In this document: positions 36,852 to 46,017 of the stretch, in pieces | How the letters are laid out: every line of letters begins with the position of its first letter | How positions within the stretch are numbered: the stretch's first letter is position 1 | Assembly: GCF_031846585.1 (NCBI RefSeq) | Contig: NZ_JAVRHK010000004.1 | Span: 124,001 to 188,000, forward strand | Direction of reading: 5' to 3' | DNA from: Autumnicola musiva | Lineage (GTDB): Bacteria; Bacteroidota; Bacteroidia; Flavobacteriales; Flavobacteriaceae | DNA: 64,000 nt | Notes under the pieces: model-generated | Database searches by the model: none | What the model was told of the DNA's origin: nothing | What the model saw: only the letters and a program-made list of their open reading frames with translations | Made by a program: the position numbers and the translations under genes

Positions 36852-38744
36852 TTATTTTTTAAATAGACGTTTATATGCATCTATATCGTCTTCAATATTA
36901 TCTTCAAAAAGATCTAAATCGTAAATTGAATAATCTTGTTCTATTATATCATACATTTTCTGTGCTTTAACTTCAAGATTTTGTTTTATATCCTGATCAA
37001 TTGAGTTTTCATACTGTAAAAAATAATAATTAGCTTCCGTGGTTTCAGATCCCCCCACACGATGAATTCTATCTAAAGATTGCAAATATTGGGCACTATT
37101 ATATGACAAATCATAATATATTGCATTGTAACAAGTTTTATGCAAGGAAATTGATTCTGCACAAGCTGCTGGATTAGCAATTAAAATATCCAAGCCGCTA
37201 TTTAAATCCAAAAATTCATCTCTTATATCCTCTCTTGTCTTTTCCTCATTTATCAAATCCATATCATCTTTTCTAACTGGAGTTTTTCCATAAATAATTT
37301 CAGAACGCATTGCTTTGGAATTAAAATGCCTACAAATTAATTTCAACGTACCAACAAAATTAGACCAGATCAAAACCTTCTTACCCTCTCTTCTTAATTT
37401 TAAAACTAATTTACTCAGTGATTCGAGTTTGCCTGAAATTTCTATTTTATCGTAATTTTGAATTTTATACTGTAAATCTGAGTCATCGATGAATTTTTCA
37501 GCATAATCATCGATTGCAGTAAGAAGTAATTTTGGATAAGATACTGACTGTCTTAAACGCATCATTCTGCCTTTCCATAGTTTATTTAATATATTTTCAT
37601 TTCTAAAATAATCTTCTTTGTCTAGCTCAAAAATTTTTGCTTTAACAGAATCATATATGCTCTTTTCAATTGGTTTTAGAATAACATTAATTGGTTCGTG
37701 GAATACTGCTGGGACTAGTCCTAAATCTTTTTTCCTTACTCGATAAAACAGAGGTCCTATTTTTTCATTTAGTAGTTTCTTTACTTCTTCATTTTTTTTA
37801 TCCTTTTCCCAAATATTTATTTGAATTTTGTCATTTTGAGTTAAAGGTGAATTTTCTTCCCATAAAAAATCAAATAGATTAAAAATATCCATATAACTTT
37901 TAGGCATTGGAGTCCCTGTTAGTACACCTCGATAAGTAGAATACTTTCCAATTTCTAAAATTGAATTTGCCCAAGAACCCTCAACTTGTTTCATATAATG
38001 GGCTTCGTCAATAATTAAAAAAACATTAATATCTATTTGTGAAAAGAATTTTACAATATCATTGACATCATTTAATACTGTATGAAATGTACTTAAATAA
38101 AGTTCATGAATATTTTGGCTTGATCTGTAATATTCACTTTTACGAAAAGATTTGTTCCCTCCAGATAATATAACAGCTTTGGGTTTCCTTCCCAAAGTTT
38201 CATGAAATTCATTTTTCCAAGGTTGAAAACTAGATGGTGGACCTACCACAAAGAGTAAATTACATTTACCTTCTAATTTCAATTTTTCATACACAGATAA
38301 CAAGGTTGTTGTTTTACCGCTTCCCGGAACAGAAAAATTTGCTCCATTTTTTAACGTATAAAAGTGATAAGCTGATTTTAGTTGATGTAATTTTAGTTTT
38401 CTTGGTAATGTGTTTGTGAAATTTTTAAAGTGTTCAAAATCTGAATCTAAAATGGCTTCCTCTTTTATTCTTTTTGCACTAGAAAAAGCTCTATTTAATT
38501 CTTTCTTATTATTTATAGATTTCCTGATTATGTCATCAGTAGTTTTGGACAAATCAAATACAATGTTTTCCTCCTCTAAATAATTGATGATTTTCAATAG
38601 TTCACCTTCAACATTTTGCGTTTGTTTTATAATAAAGTTTTGATTTTTTATAAACCCATAAAACTCTAATTGAGAGATTTGATACTTTTTTAAATCTTCA
38701 ATGTTAAATAAGCTTATTTGGTTATTTTCAACAACTATTCTCAA
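36852..38744 (-). CDS. SNF2-like DEAD/H helicase
   Basis: The 630-residue superfamily 2 ATPase has Walker A PGSGKT (140-145), DEAH (246-249), motif III LTGTPMP, and a C-terminal lobe with YLQSLDRIHRVGG as motif VI. The SNF2-like order and the WSNFVGTLK segment suggest DNA translocation rather than unwinding. It starts three bases after the HNH-ParB gene and ends two bases before the methylase, so it is firmly inside the operon. Confidence 0.85.
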   Translation of the reverse strand: MRIVVENNQISLFNIEDLKKYQISQLEFYGFIKNQNFIIKQTQNVEGELLKIINYLEEENIVFDLSKTTDDIIRKSINNKKELNRAFSSAKRIKEEAILDSDFEHFKNFTNTLPRKLKLHQLKSAYHFYTLKNGANFSVPGSGKTTTLLSVYEKLKLEGKCNLLFVVGPPSSFQPWKNEFHETLGRKPKAVILSGGNKSFRKSEYYRSSQNIHELYLSTFHTVLNDVNDIVKFFSQIDINVFLIIDEAHYMKQVEGSWANSILEIGKYSTYRGVLTGTPMPKSYMDIFNLFDFLWEENSPLTQNDKIQINIWEKDKKNEEVKKLLNEKIGPLFYRVRKKDLGLVPAVFHEPINVILKPIEKSIYDSVKAKIFELDKEDYFRNENILNKLWKGRMMRLRQSVSYPKLLLTAIDDYAEKFIDDSDLQYKIQNYDKIEISGKLESLSKLVLKLRREGKKVLIWSNFVGTLKLICRHFNSKAMRSEIIYGKTPVRKDDMDLINEEKTREDIRDEFLDLNSGLDILIANPAACAESISLHKTCYNAIYYDLSYNSAQYLQSLDRIHRVGGSETTEANYYFLQYENSIDQDIKQNLEVKAQKMYDIIEQDYSIYDLDLFEDNIEDDIDAYKRLFKK

Positions 38745-38747
38745 ACT

Positions 38748-40622
38748 TTATTTCTTTTTACTTAGCTTTTTCATTTTATATCTTGCATCATCAATTGCCT
38801 TATGAATTTTTTCAGCCTCCTCAATAATGTTTTTGGTTAAATCTAAAGCTTTACCATAATAATCTATTCCCATATTTTCTATTTTAAGATTATCATGTTG
38901 AAGCTTTTTTAAGGCGTCCTCTAATAATTCCAATGGCTTATCTCTTTGTTCTTGGTTAGAAAGGTGACCATATGCTTTAATAAGATTGCCTAAAATTTTC
39001 TCCCTATTATTTGCACCCCATTTTTCATCAATTTCTCTTTCACTTAATTTATTACCACTTTTATCATATTTTAATTCTTCAGGAATATCTTCAGGAACAT
39101 CTGCAATTTCTAGGATTAACTTTTTTGCTTCATCATTTGCTAAATATTTCGGTACTTTTCTAACGAACTCATGAACTTTACCTAAATCTGTTCCTTTTAC
39201 GCTTAAACTTCTTTTTCTAATAATTTTAAAAACTGCATTTTCAATTCTTCCTTTCTCATTTTCCTTTATTTTTAGTTGAGTTGTTTTCCTCTCATTTTCT
39301 AAAGTTCCAGTTTTAAAATTGCTGTAGTCTATAAATGCCTGCCATCTACCTTCTCTATCTTTAGCATTTTCGGAAATGGTATTATACATCCCATCTCTTT
39401 CAAAAGTATTTAAATATTTATCTACACACTCTAGCGGCTTTATAAAGTCTTTTTCAAATTTTTTTACCTGCTTTTTAAAATCTCGGTCTGATAGTTCGTG
39501 GTAATTAGGATCATCTCTTAATTGAGCTGCGAGAGTAAAACCATTTTCAATATTTCTTTTAAATTTAATAGCTCTATTTAAACCTTGATATTCTGATTTA
39601 CCTTCACTTTGTAACTGATATCGGTTTTCTATTCTTTGAATCTCTAACTCTGTTACTTCTTCAGGTAAAATGATAACCCTCATCATTTCATATTGAGAAT
39701 TTTGATTTTTGGAATTATAGAGTTCTTCCAAAGCCATCTTTCTTCTATTTCCATTAATCAAAAAACCATCACAGGTAATAATAGCGGGACGTTGCTGTCC
39801 TTTTTGAGACAATGATCGTTTTAATTCTTCATTTTTTTCCTTATCATTATTAAGTAAAAATTCACGAAGTTTTTCTTGAGTAGAATCATCCTCTTCATTT
39901 AAAACGACGTTGTTTTCCTTTTCATAACTTTCAACATCTGCAATGATTCTCCCATTATTTTTTCTAAATCGTAAATACTTTGTAGGTATAGACTTAACAT
40001 CCCTTGGAAATCTCTCCTTAAGCTCATTCCTAAAATCAATAACATCGCTAGAAGGGGCTGTCGCATCTTGGTTAATGCCATCTATTATTGTTTTAAATTT
40101 TTGAATGATGGGTCTAGCACCATCTACATTAGGTGATCCAATTTTGGGGCTGTTATTGTATACATTTTGAACCCCGATTTGATTTTTGATATTTTGTTTA
40201 CTTGCTTGATTATTAAATTGGGAGCCTTGTCCTGTATTATTATTCTTCTGTTGCATAAAGTTTTGGATTGATTTGTTTATCACATCATCAGTAGCGATAT
40301 AGGGCTGATTTACAAAGTGATTCTCGTGTTCCAGTTTATATTTGATTAATATAGGTGTGGGATATTTTTGAGTATTATTGGTTTTTTTGTGGTGGTTACT
40401 GCACATTAAAATCAAATTTTCAAAACTTCTGCGATATTCATCATTAGAATCTATATTATATCTTTCCCCTCCAATTTCTGCTGCTTCAATATGACAAACT
40501 TCCCCAATGACAGTGCCTAATTCATCAACAATATGTTCTTTACAAGATGGATAAGCACACTGGTTTCCTGATAAAGCGAATAACCTCTTTATTACTGATT
40601 CTTTTGGTTTTAAACGTGCCAT
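38748..40622 (-). CDS. HNH-ParB fusion protein, first gene of the operon
   Basis: The 624-residue protein joins two domains. Residues 20-80 form an HNH-like zinc domain with C22, C27, H44, N69, C74, H77 and H78 (CAYPSCKEH, CHIEAAE, LILMCSNHH). A Gln/Asn-rich linker follows (about 125-160). Residues 200-330 carry a ParB/Srx-like fold with FLINGNRRKMALEEL at 287-301, where ParB proteins bind nucleotide. The last 300 residues are helical. I know no named protein with this order. Position suggests it senses or loads on target DNA. Confidence 0.72.
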   Translation of the reverse strand: MARLKPKESVIKRLFALSGNQCAYPSCKEHIVDELGTVIGEVCHIEAAEIGGERYNIDSNDEYRRSFENLILMCSNHHKKTNNTQKYPTPILIKYKLEHENHFVNQPYIATDDVINKSIQNFMQQKNNNTGQGSQFNNQASKQNIKNQIGVQNVYNNSPKIGSPNVDGARPIIQKFKTIIDGINQDATAPSSDVIDFRNELKERFPRDVKSIPTKYLRFRKNNGRIIADVESYEKENNVVLNEEDDSTQEKLREFLLNNDKEKNEELKRSLSQKGQQRPAIITCDGFLINGNRRKMALEELYNSKNQNSQYEMMRVIILPEEVTELEIQRIENRYQLQSEGKSEYQGLNRAIKFKRNIENGFTLAAQLRDDPNYHELSDRDFKKQVKKFEKDFIKPLECVDKYLNTFERDGMYNTISENAKDREGRWQAFIDYSNFKTGTLENERKTTQLKIKENEKGRIENAVFKIIRKRSLSVKGTDLGKVHEFVRKVPKYLANDEAKKLILEIADVPEDIPEELKYDKSGNKLSEREIDEKWGANNREKILGNLIKAYGHLSNQEQRDKPLELLEDALKKLQHDNLKIENMGIDYYGKALDLTKNIIEEAEKIHKAIDDARYKMKKLSKKK

Positions 40623-40639
40623 TCAGATTCTTTTTAATT

Positions 40640-40785
40640 GATGGTAGTTAATAATTATTAATTAGGATGAAGGACAATTTCCTAGGTATTACAAATTTTA
40701 CGCATTAAATATTAACTTTCTTGATTTATAAAATTAGACTTTTTTGCCAAACCCGCTATTTGCTAAAGCGATGTTGGCAAATCGT
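40640..40785. repeat. cassette-type structured repeat, copy 1
   Basis: The segment 40702-40770 aligns with 42862-42930: both have CTTTCTTG, then TTT-TAAAATTA-ACTTTT, then GCC or GGC and ACCCG-TATT. It lies at the 3' end of the nuclease gene and overlaps its last codons. Confidence 0.55.
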
Positions 40786-41466
40786 TTTTAGTCCCACTAA
40801 TGAATTTATTGTTGGTTCCATTTCGTAATTTTCTTTAAAAACCACAAATATGCGATGCTGATTTTGTACACTTGCTAAATAGTAGCGGTTAGCCAGATAA
40901 CTTCTCAAGTCAGCCAACCACTTCTCTTTTGTGTAATTAATTAAAAGAATAACGCTATTCTGATAATTGTACTTTTCTGCATAAATGTTTATGTGGAAGA
41001 TATCTTTAAATATTTCAACTTTTGATGGATTAGGGTTTGTCTTGGCTTCGACAATTAGTTTTTGAAATTTCTCATTAGAATTATTTTGACTCTTATGAAT
41101 TAGAAAATCAGGAATAGTAGTGAAATATTGAGACATTACTTCTGAGCTTGAGTTTTTCTTATATTCCTTTTTACTTAATCTCTCAAATGTTTCTTTAATT
41201 GTGATATCTGGAACTCTGTAATACATAAATTTTTTTGGAATTTCAAAGTCCCTTTGAGTTCCTTTATAAATTTCGTCGGCATCCGTTACAAATATCTTGG
41301 AATATTGAACCGCGAATTCCATCATAAATCTTCGTTCATAACTTTTTAGTTCTTCGTCAGAATCGAATTCGAGAATTCCATTTTTGAAAGCTACATTTTG
41401 CATCTGGTAATATTTTCTGTCAATATTATCAAGCGCAGTAATTAAGTCAGATAATGGTGTGTTCAT
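40756..41466 (-). CDS. putative PD-(D/E)XK nuclease, hypothetical
   Basis: I start this at the ATG at 41466 (MNTPLSDLITALDN). The longer form to 41526 begins inside the adjoining transposase remnant, whose end seems to supply its first 20 codons. The product of about 236 residues contains IPDFLIHKSQ and LIVEAKTNPNP, a D ... ExK nuclease centre, and a C-terminal strand RIFVVFKENY. I do not know the family. Insertion of the IS remnant has probably removed its native promoter. Confidence 0.6.
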   Translation of the reverse strand: MNTPLSDLITALDNIDRKYYQMQNVAFKNGILEFDSDEELKSYERRFMMEFAVQYSKIFVTDADEIYKGTQRDFEIPKKFMYYRVPDITIKETFERLSKKEYKKNSSSEVMSQYFTTIPDFLIHKSQNNSNEKFQKLIVEAKTNPNPSKVEIFKDIFHINIYAEKYNYQNSVILLINYTKEKWLADLRSYLANRYYLASVQNQHRIFVVFKENYEMEPTINSLVGLKTICQHRFSK

Positions 41467-41501
41467 TCTATTTTTAAAAATGCTTGCAAACGGCAGTCTG
41501 T

Positions 41502-42076
41502 CTAAGAACCTCTTAGTTTCTGCCAATTATGGACTAAAATAAGGTTTTTTACTGAAGGTTTTAAAATGATCGCTAATATGTATTCTGCTAAATCAAAATG
41601 CTTCTTAGTCCTTAAAATCGATTTATGGCTGCGTAACCAGGTTGTAAAATAGCTATGAATAGTCTTCAGGAGTATATCCCGGGCTTTTTTACAAAATAGG
41701 TTCAATATGCGTTTGAGATTATAGGCAATAAAGATGAAGCCAACATCTGCAGAAGCACGTTTTTTGCCTTGTGTGGAAAGGATATGGTCAAAGCCCCATT
41801 GCCTTTTCATAGTCCCAAAGGGGTGTTCCACGATGGCCTTCCTTTGCCGATACAATTCAGGATGGCCTCCATATTACTTCGGTTTTCTTCATAAATAGCG
41901 GTAAATATATTCCTGGCAAGGATCCTCCCGTTTATGGCCGTGGTACAGAATTCCCGCACCGAGCATCCCTTGCAGGCTTTTGTTTTATATTGTTTGAATT
42001 TTGACTCATTGGATTTTCCCCTGTGGTTGGTGTAATAGTTCCCATTGGTTTTTAGTAAATGTATGCTTAGACCTGG
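41502..42076 (-). pseudogene. truncated, frameshifted IS1182-type transposase
   Basis: The intact part (41502-41855) encodes YRQRKAIVEHPFGTMKRQWG, the C-terminal Glu region of an IS1182/DDE transposase. Upstream, in another frame, lies the Cys-rich ACKGCSVREFCTTAINGR segment of the same family, so a frameshift lies near 41860. The N-terminal half is missing. Confidence 0.8.
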
Positions 42077-42079
42077 TTT

Positions 42080-42148
42080 GTTGATGAAATTAATTATTTT
42101 CTTACTAAAGCTGCCGTTTATTTGCGATGAGTCGTTGTTTTAAGCAGT
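42080..42148. repeat. cassette-type structured repeat, truncated copy
   Basis: ATTAATTATTTTCTTACTAA and GCTGCCGTTTATT match the second half of the copies at 42800-42945 and 44385-44497. The first half is lost at the transposase remnant. Confidence 0.4.
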
Positions 42149-42149
42149 A

Positions 42150-42779
42150 CTATTTCGTAAGATTGTTAAAAAGTTTAGTCTCTTCATCTTTTTCTATAGA
42201 ATCCATTCTGCATAACTTGTTTATTATATCTTTAAGACTAATAGCTGGTGATGATATCACATCAAATTGCAAGGAAGTTTTATAATGAAATCTATATAGT
42301 TCTTTGATGAAATCTCTAGCAATTTCTAAAAGTTCTTCAGTTTGATTATGATTAACTAAGTTTCTTATTCCTTCGTTGTCTCTATCTTCGTGTGCATATA
42401 CCTTGTTTCTTTGATCAATAAGATTTTCAATCAAATGTTGATTAGATTCAATTCGGGTTGAAATATCCTTCAAGAATTCTTCATCTACCTTCAGTAATCT
42501 AAAGTGCCCGTTAGGTTTAAGTTTTGATATGAATTTTGGAATGTTGAATTTATCATTTAGGTTCTCATTAAAAAGTTTTGATAGTTCTATTACAGTATTC
42601 CTCCAAAAGTATATTTTGCAGTAATAGAAAAATGGATTCATATTTTTCAAATAACTTTCATAATCAGAAGTATCAATTTTCTTATGAAGTTCTTTATTTA
42701 TCAAAAAGGTTTCTTGCGCAGAAAAGTAAATATTTATTATTCTTTTTAAAGATTCTTCAAATTCTTTCTTTTTACCCAT
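42150..42779 (-). CDS. HEPN AbiU2-like protein
   Basis: The all-helical 209-residue protein has the HEPN RNase signature RNKVYAH (R124 to H130) in LIDQRNKVYAHEDRD, as in AbiU2-like proteins. HEPN proteins with this signature often cut RNA to arrest the cell during phage attack. It stands alone between two structured repeats, without an obvious antitoxin. AbiU2 similarity is judged by eye. Confidence 0.65.
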   Translation of the reverse strand: MGKKKEFEESLKRIINIYFSAQETFLINKELHKKIDTSDYESYLKNMNPFFYYCKIYFWRNTVIELSKLFNENLNDKFNIPKFISKLKPNGHFRLLKVDEEFLKDISTRIESNQHLIENLIDQRNKVYAHEDRDNEGIRNLVNHNQTEELLEIARDFIKELYRFHYKTSLQFDVISSPAISLKDIINKLCRMDSIEKDEETKLFNNLTK

Positions 42780-42799
42780 AAGTAAAATTTATTTGGATT

Positions 42800-42945
42800 A
42801 TATTTTAGCATTACATAGAACTCTACCGTTCGTAAATTACGGGAGTAGGACACGGCCTTGTCGGATTAATCATTTTCTTTCTTGGTTTCTAAAATTACAC
42901 TTTTCGGCAGTACCCGTTATTGTATGCTGTCCCGATGCAGTATTA
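42800..42945. repeat. cassette-type structured repeat, copy 2
   Basis: It contains the core GTAGGACACGGCCTTGTCGG (42845-42864), also seen at 45549-45569 with small changes. Inverted arms lie at TTACGGGAGTA (left) and GTACCCGTTA (right). It directly follows the stop of the 42946 gene. Confidence 0.6.
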
Positions 42946-44364
42946 TTATAGTGGAATTCTTTCAATATTTTTTAGATCTTCTATACCGCAATATTTTAGA
43001 ATTATTCTTCCCACAAATTTTGGTAGTTTATCATATCGATTAATCTCTCTCAAAGCGTTTAAATTTTCATTTATAGGGCGACCATGAAAAATTGCGTCTC
43101 TCAATGATTTTAATTCTTTAAAATCAATTTCAAATTCTTCCGGTTTAATATTTAAATGTTCAAATAGACTTTTAAACTGGTTAGACATCGATTTGACTTT
43201 TATAGGTGTAAGTTTAAATTTAATTTCCTTTATAAATAACTCTTTGTCTTCTTCGCTTATAATATCTGCTATTGTTTCTAAGCTTTGAGAGATGAATTTA
43301 TCCGTTTTTCTTTTGCTTATATTAAAATTGTATTCTTCAACAACTTTCTTAAGATTTGGTTTTTCTCCAGCTAAATTGGTATCTATTTTTCCGGATAAAA
43401 TATATTCATTTCGAATTTGTTCAAGTATATTATATAGTATCATAAACTTAGATTCATCACTAGTTCTCAATGCATAATTAAAGCGATCTATAATTTTAGA
43501 AAGGAAATTTAAATTTTTTAATAGGTGTGGACTATCTACATTTAATATAAAATTTAGAGGATTTTGACCAAAATCAAACCAAAATAAACCATGACTATTT
43601 ACTTCATTATTAGTTACATCTTTGATTTCAACATGTAATTCATTTTCTGTAAAAATCCTTGAAATAGAATAATCTATGTTCTCATGGATTATGAACGAGT
43701 ATAGTTTGCAAAGTAATTTGACATGGTCATTTATATCATTTACCTTAAGTTCACTATACTCAATATGAAATATTGGATCTTTTTTAATAACAACCTTTTG
43801 AGATGAATTATTCTCATGAGTGAATTTGTGCTTTGGAACAAAACTAATTTTATTGAACTCAATATTATTTTGAATATTATTAACCGGCTTCCATTTATAT
43901 TCTTTGTCCCAAAAAAGACTATGGGTATATATGTAATTTAATTCTATTAATTTGAAAGCTTCTCTATTCAAGTAGATAATGCTTGAATCCTTATATGTAT
44001 TGTAAAATATTTTCTTTACTCCGGTTAATTTTAAAATTATAAACTGTTTACCCGATTCATGAAAATCCGTACTCGTATGCATTCCTTTTACTCGATAATC
44101 CAGGAATTCGATTCTCTTTAGATTTTCAGGTTCTTGAACATCTACAAAGTGAAATCTTTTTAAAATATTATCTGAATGAAATTGTGTCCACGACATTATC
44201 TGTCTACCTAACTCGTCATCGTAGAAAATTTTTAAAGAAATTTCATTATTTTTTGCTTCATCTACGAGCAATTCTGTCTTGAAAATTTTTTCTGTGTTTT
44301 CTGAACTTATATTCAGATCCTTAATATCTATTTTTAAGTTGAATATTGTCCTTTCATTCATCAT
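42946..44364 (-). CDS. ApeA-like HEPN protein (hypothetical)
   Basis: The 472-residue protein has a beta-rich N-terminal part of about 280 residues and a helical C-terminal part. Near residue 430 it carries LRDAIFHGRP, which fits the R-x4-H motif of HEPN domains. The two-part layout recalls ApeA-type abortive-infection proteins, but the match is by pattern only. It is followed by a structured repeat and has no close neighbour. Confidence 0.55.
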   Translation of the reverse strand: MMNERTIFNLKIDIKDLNISSENTEKIFKTELLVDEAKNNEISLKIFYDDELGRQIMSWTQFHSDNILKRFHFVDVQEPENLKRIEFLDYRVKGMHTSTDFHESGKQFIILKLTGVKKIFYNTYKDSSIIYLNREAFKLIELNYIYTHSLFWDKEYKWKPVNNIQNNIEFNKISFVPKHKFTHENNSSQKVVIKKDPIFHIEYSELKVNDINDHVKLLCKLYSFIIHENIDYSISRIFTENELHVEIKDVTNNEVNSHGLFWFDFGQNPLNFILNVDSPHLLKNLNFLSKIIDRFNYALRTSDESKFMILYNILEQIRNEYILSGKIDTNLAGEKPNLKKVVEEYNFNISKRKTDKFISQSLETIADIISEEDKELFIKEIKFKLTPIKVKSMSNQFKSLFEHLNIKPEEFEIDFKELKSLRDAIFHGRPINENLNALREINRYDKLPKFVGRIILKYCGIEDLKNIERIPL

Positions 44365-44384
44365 TGATATTTGTGGTTTTTAAT

Positions 44385-44497
44385 AGGGGGTTACGGTCAC
44401 GTATATTCGTCAGTTGCGGTGGTGAAGCTACGGATTTGTCAGATTTAGTATCTTTGCTTTCTATAAGCTTTTTATGGACAGCTCTTACCGTAATTAG
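44385..44497. repeat. cassette-type structured repeat, copy 3
   Basis: The outer arms TTACGGT (44391-44397) and ACCGTAA (44487-44493) are exact complements. The interior CTACGGATTTGTCAGATT corresponds to CACGGCCTTGTCGGATT of copy 2. The right arm ends exactly at the stop codon of abiH. Confidence 0.65.
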
Positions 44498-45465
44498 ATA
44501 AAATCTTCCATTTTACAAAGATTGATTTGAGATGCATCTAGACCTAAATCAATTAAAGATTGTTTCTTTTTCAGTTTTTCATCTTCTTTATGGTATGATA
44601 CATTCCAAGTAATTTTATTCTTATTAGGCATACCAATAATTGTTTTAAAATATAAAGCATCGACTTGGGAAATAGAATGTCCTAAAACATTTATCTCTTG
44701 AATTGATTTTAATGAATTAAAGAAAGAAATATTATTGCTAATTATTTTCTCTGTTGATTTAAATGTGGTTTGAAAGTAATCTATTAATTCGTCCCGTCCA
44801 TTTTCAATTGATAAATCGTAATTATTAGACTGAAAATCCATCCATTGTTCCTGTTCCTCCAGGCTCATGTTTTCTGGCATTTTAGGTTCTTCTTTTCGAA
44901 ACTTTTCTGGATGTAAACCATGTCCCAAAATTAAAGGTGATATTCCATCGGCCTTATTATGAATATAAAGAATTTGATCAGAGGGTATGTTGTAATATAG
45001 TTCTAAAGTTTTGGTGTAGTTAAAATTTAGATAAATAGCATTTTCTTCTAAATTTAATAAGGTTAAATCATCGGTATCAGGGTAATGAACATTTTGAACA
45101 AAGGTTTTAAAATTTTCAAGTAATTTGTCCGTTAGATGTTTTTTTACTTCACTTACATACACTCTAATCGTATCCCAGTCTCCATCACTAAAATCATCGG
45201 AACCTGGATTAGCCGAGTATTCTGAAAATTTCTCTAAAACTTCTTCGATATCTAGACCTGCTAAACTATTCTCAAAGGTTGACCATAAAGGGTCTTTTAA
45301 ACTAACTTCATCTTCCTCATCTAATTCGGGTAGATAAAGATATTCTAATAAATGATCATATGTTTCTTCATCAGTCTTTTGAAGGTATATGCCGAATGAT
45401 GAATACCAAGTATCTAAACAGTGGTATAAATCGAATCCATTTCCAATTATATATAATTTATTCAA
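44494..45465 (-). CDS. AbiH-family abortive infection protein
   Basis: The 323-residue protein begins MNKLYIIGNGFDLYHCLDTWYS, the characteristic AbiH start (GNGFDL). It continues with acidic helices and the YLNFNYTKTLE and INVLGHSISQVD segments shared by AbiH-like proteins. AbiH of Lactococcus blocks phage multiplication; the mechanism is not known. It forms a single-gene unit with a repeat on each side. Confidence 0.87.
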   Translation of the reverse strand: MNKLYIIGNGFDLYHCLDTWYSSFGIYLQKTDEETYDHLLEYLYLPELDEEDEVSLKDPLWSTFENSLAGLDIEEVLEKFSEYSANPGSDDFSDGDWDTIRVYVSEVKKHLTDKLLENFKTFVQNVHYPDTDDLTLLNLEENAIYLNFNYTKTLELYYNIPSDQILYIHNKADGISPLILGHGLHPEKFRKEEPKMPENMSLEEQEQWMDFQSNNYDLSIENGRDELIDYFQTTFKSTEKIISNNISFFNSLKSIQEINVLGHSISQVDALYFKTIIGMPNKNKITWNVSYHKEDEKLKKKQSLIDLGLDASQINLCKMEDFI

Positions 45466-45489
45466 ATTGTTTGTTTTTCGTTTTTCTAA

Positions 45490-45665
45490 AGGTAATTGCT
45501 GCCAACGATTACGGTTTGCATGCTAGGTTTCTCTCGCAAGTTTCGGGTGTAGGTACACGGACTTGTCGGCTAACGCTTTTGTTTGTTAGAAACCTAATTT
45601 ACTGTGTTATGAAACCCGGAATTTCAGATGAACCGCTGTTATACGCCGTTAATTGTTCCAAATAT
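45490..45665. repeat. cassette-type structured repeat, copy 4
   Basis: It contains the core GTAGGTACACGGACTTGTCG and one further G (45549-45569), plus TTAGAAACCTAATTT. The arms are GATTACGGTTTGCATG at the left and ATACGCCGTTAATTG at the right. The gene that would precede it on the minus strand is missing or decayed. Confidence 0.6.
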
Positions 45666-45814
45666 TTACTGTCCTGGCATTATATGGTATCACTTTACAT
45701 TTGAATTTATTTTTTATATACTCTAAATCTTGATCAAAATATACATCAATAAAACACTCCAAAGTCTTTCATTAACCTTCATTCCCATTTTTGCACCTTT
45801 GCTTACAACATCTA

Positions 45815-45945
45815 TTATATGGTTGAGCTCCATCCTTCGAAGGTTTAAAAATTCTTAATTGTTTAGGTTTTTTATTGTATAGGTTGAATTCGGTGTTTTT
45901 CCTTTATAGGTATATTCTTAGTTAAAATAGTACTAGGGGTATAAT
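45815..45945 (-). pseudogene. decayed copy of the 3' end of the 46539 gene
   Basis: The stretch with CTCCATCCTTCGAAGGTTT, TTGTTTAGGTTTTT and TATAGGTATATTCTTAGT mirrors 46570-46675 with substitutions and small gaps. No long frame remains. Confidence 0.6.
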
Positions 45946-46017
45946 CCTAATTTTCTATATTTTTTCTTTTACCATGCGCATATTTTCTTTTCAGATATTT
46001 CATACCAATGATTGCTT

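Noticed and set aside
45360..45704. Plus-strand frame of 114 codons
   Set aside because: It overlaps the abiH start and the structured repeat, and its composition is not protein-like.
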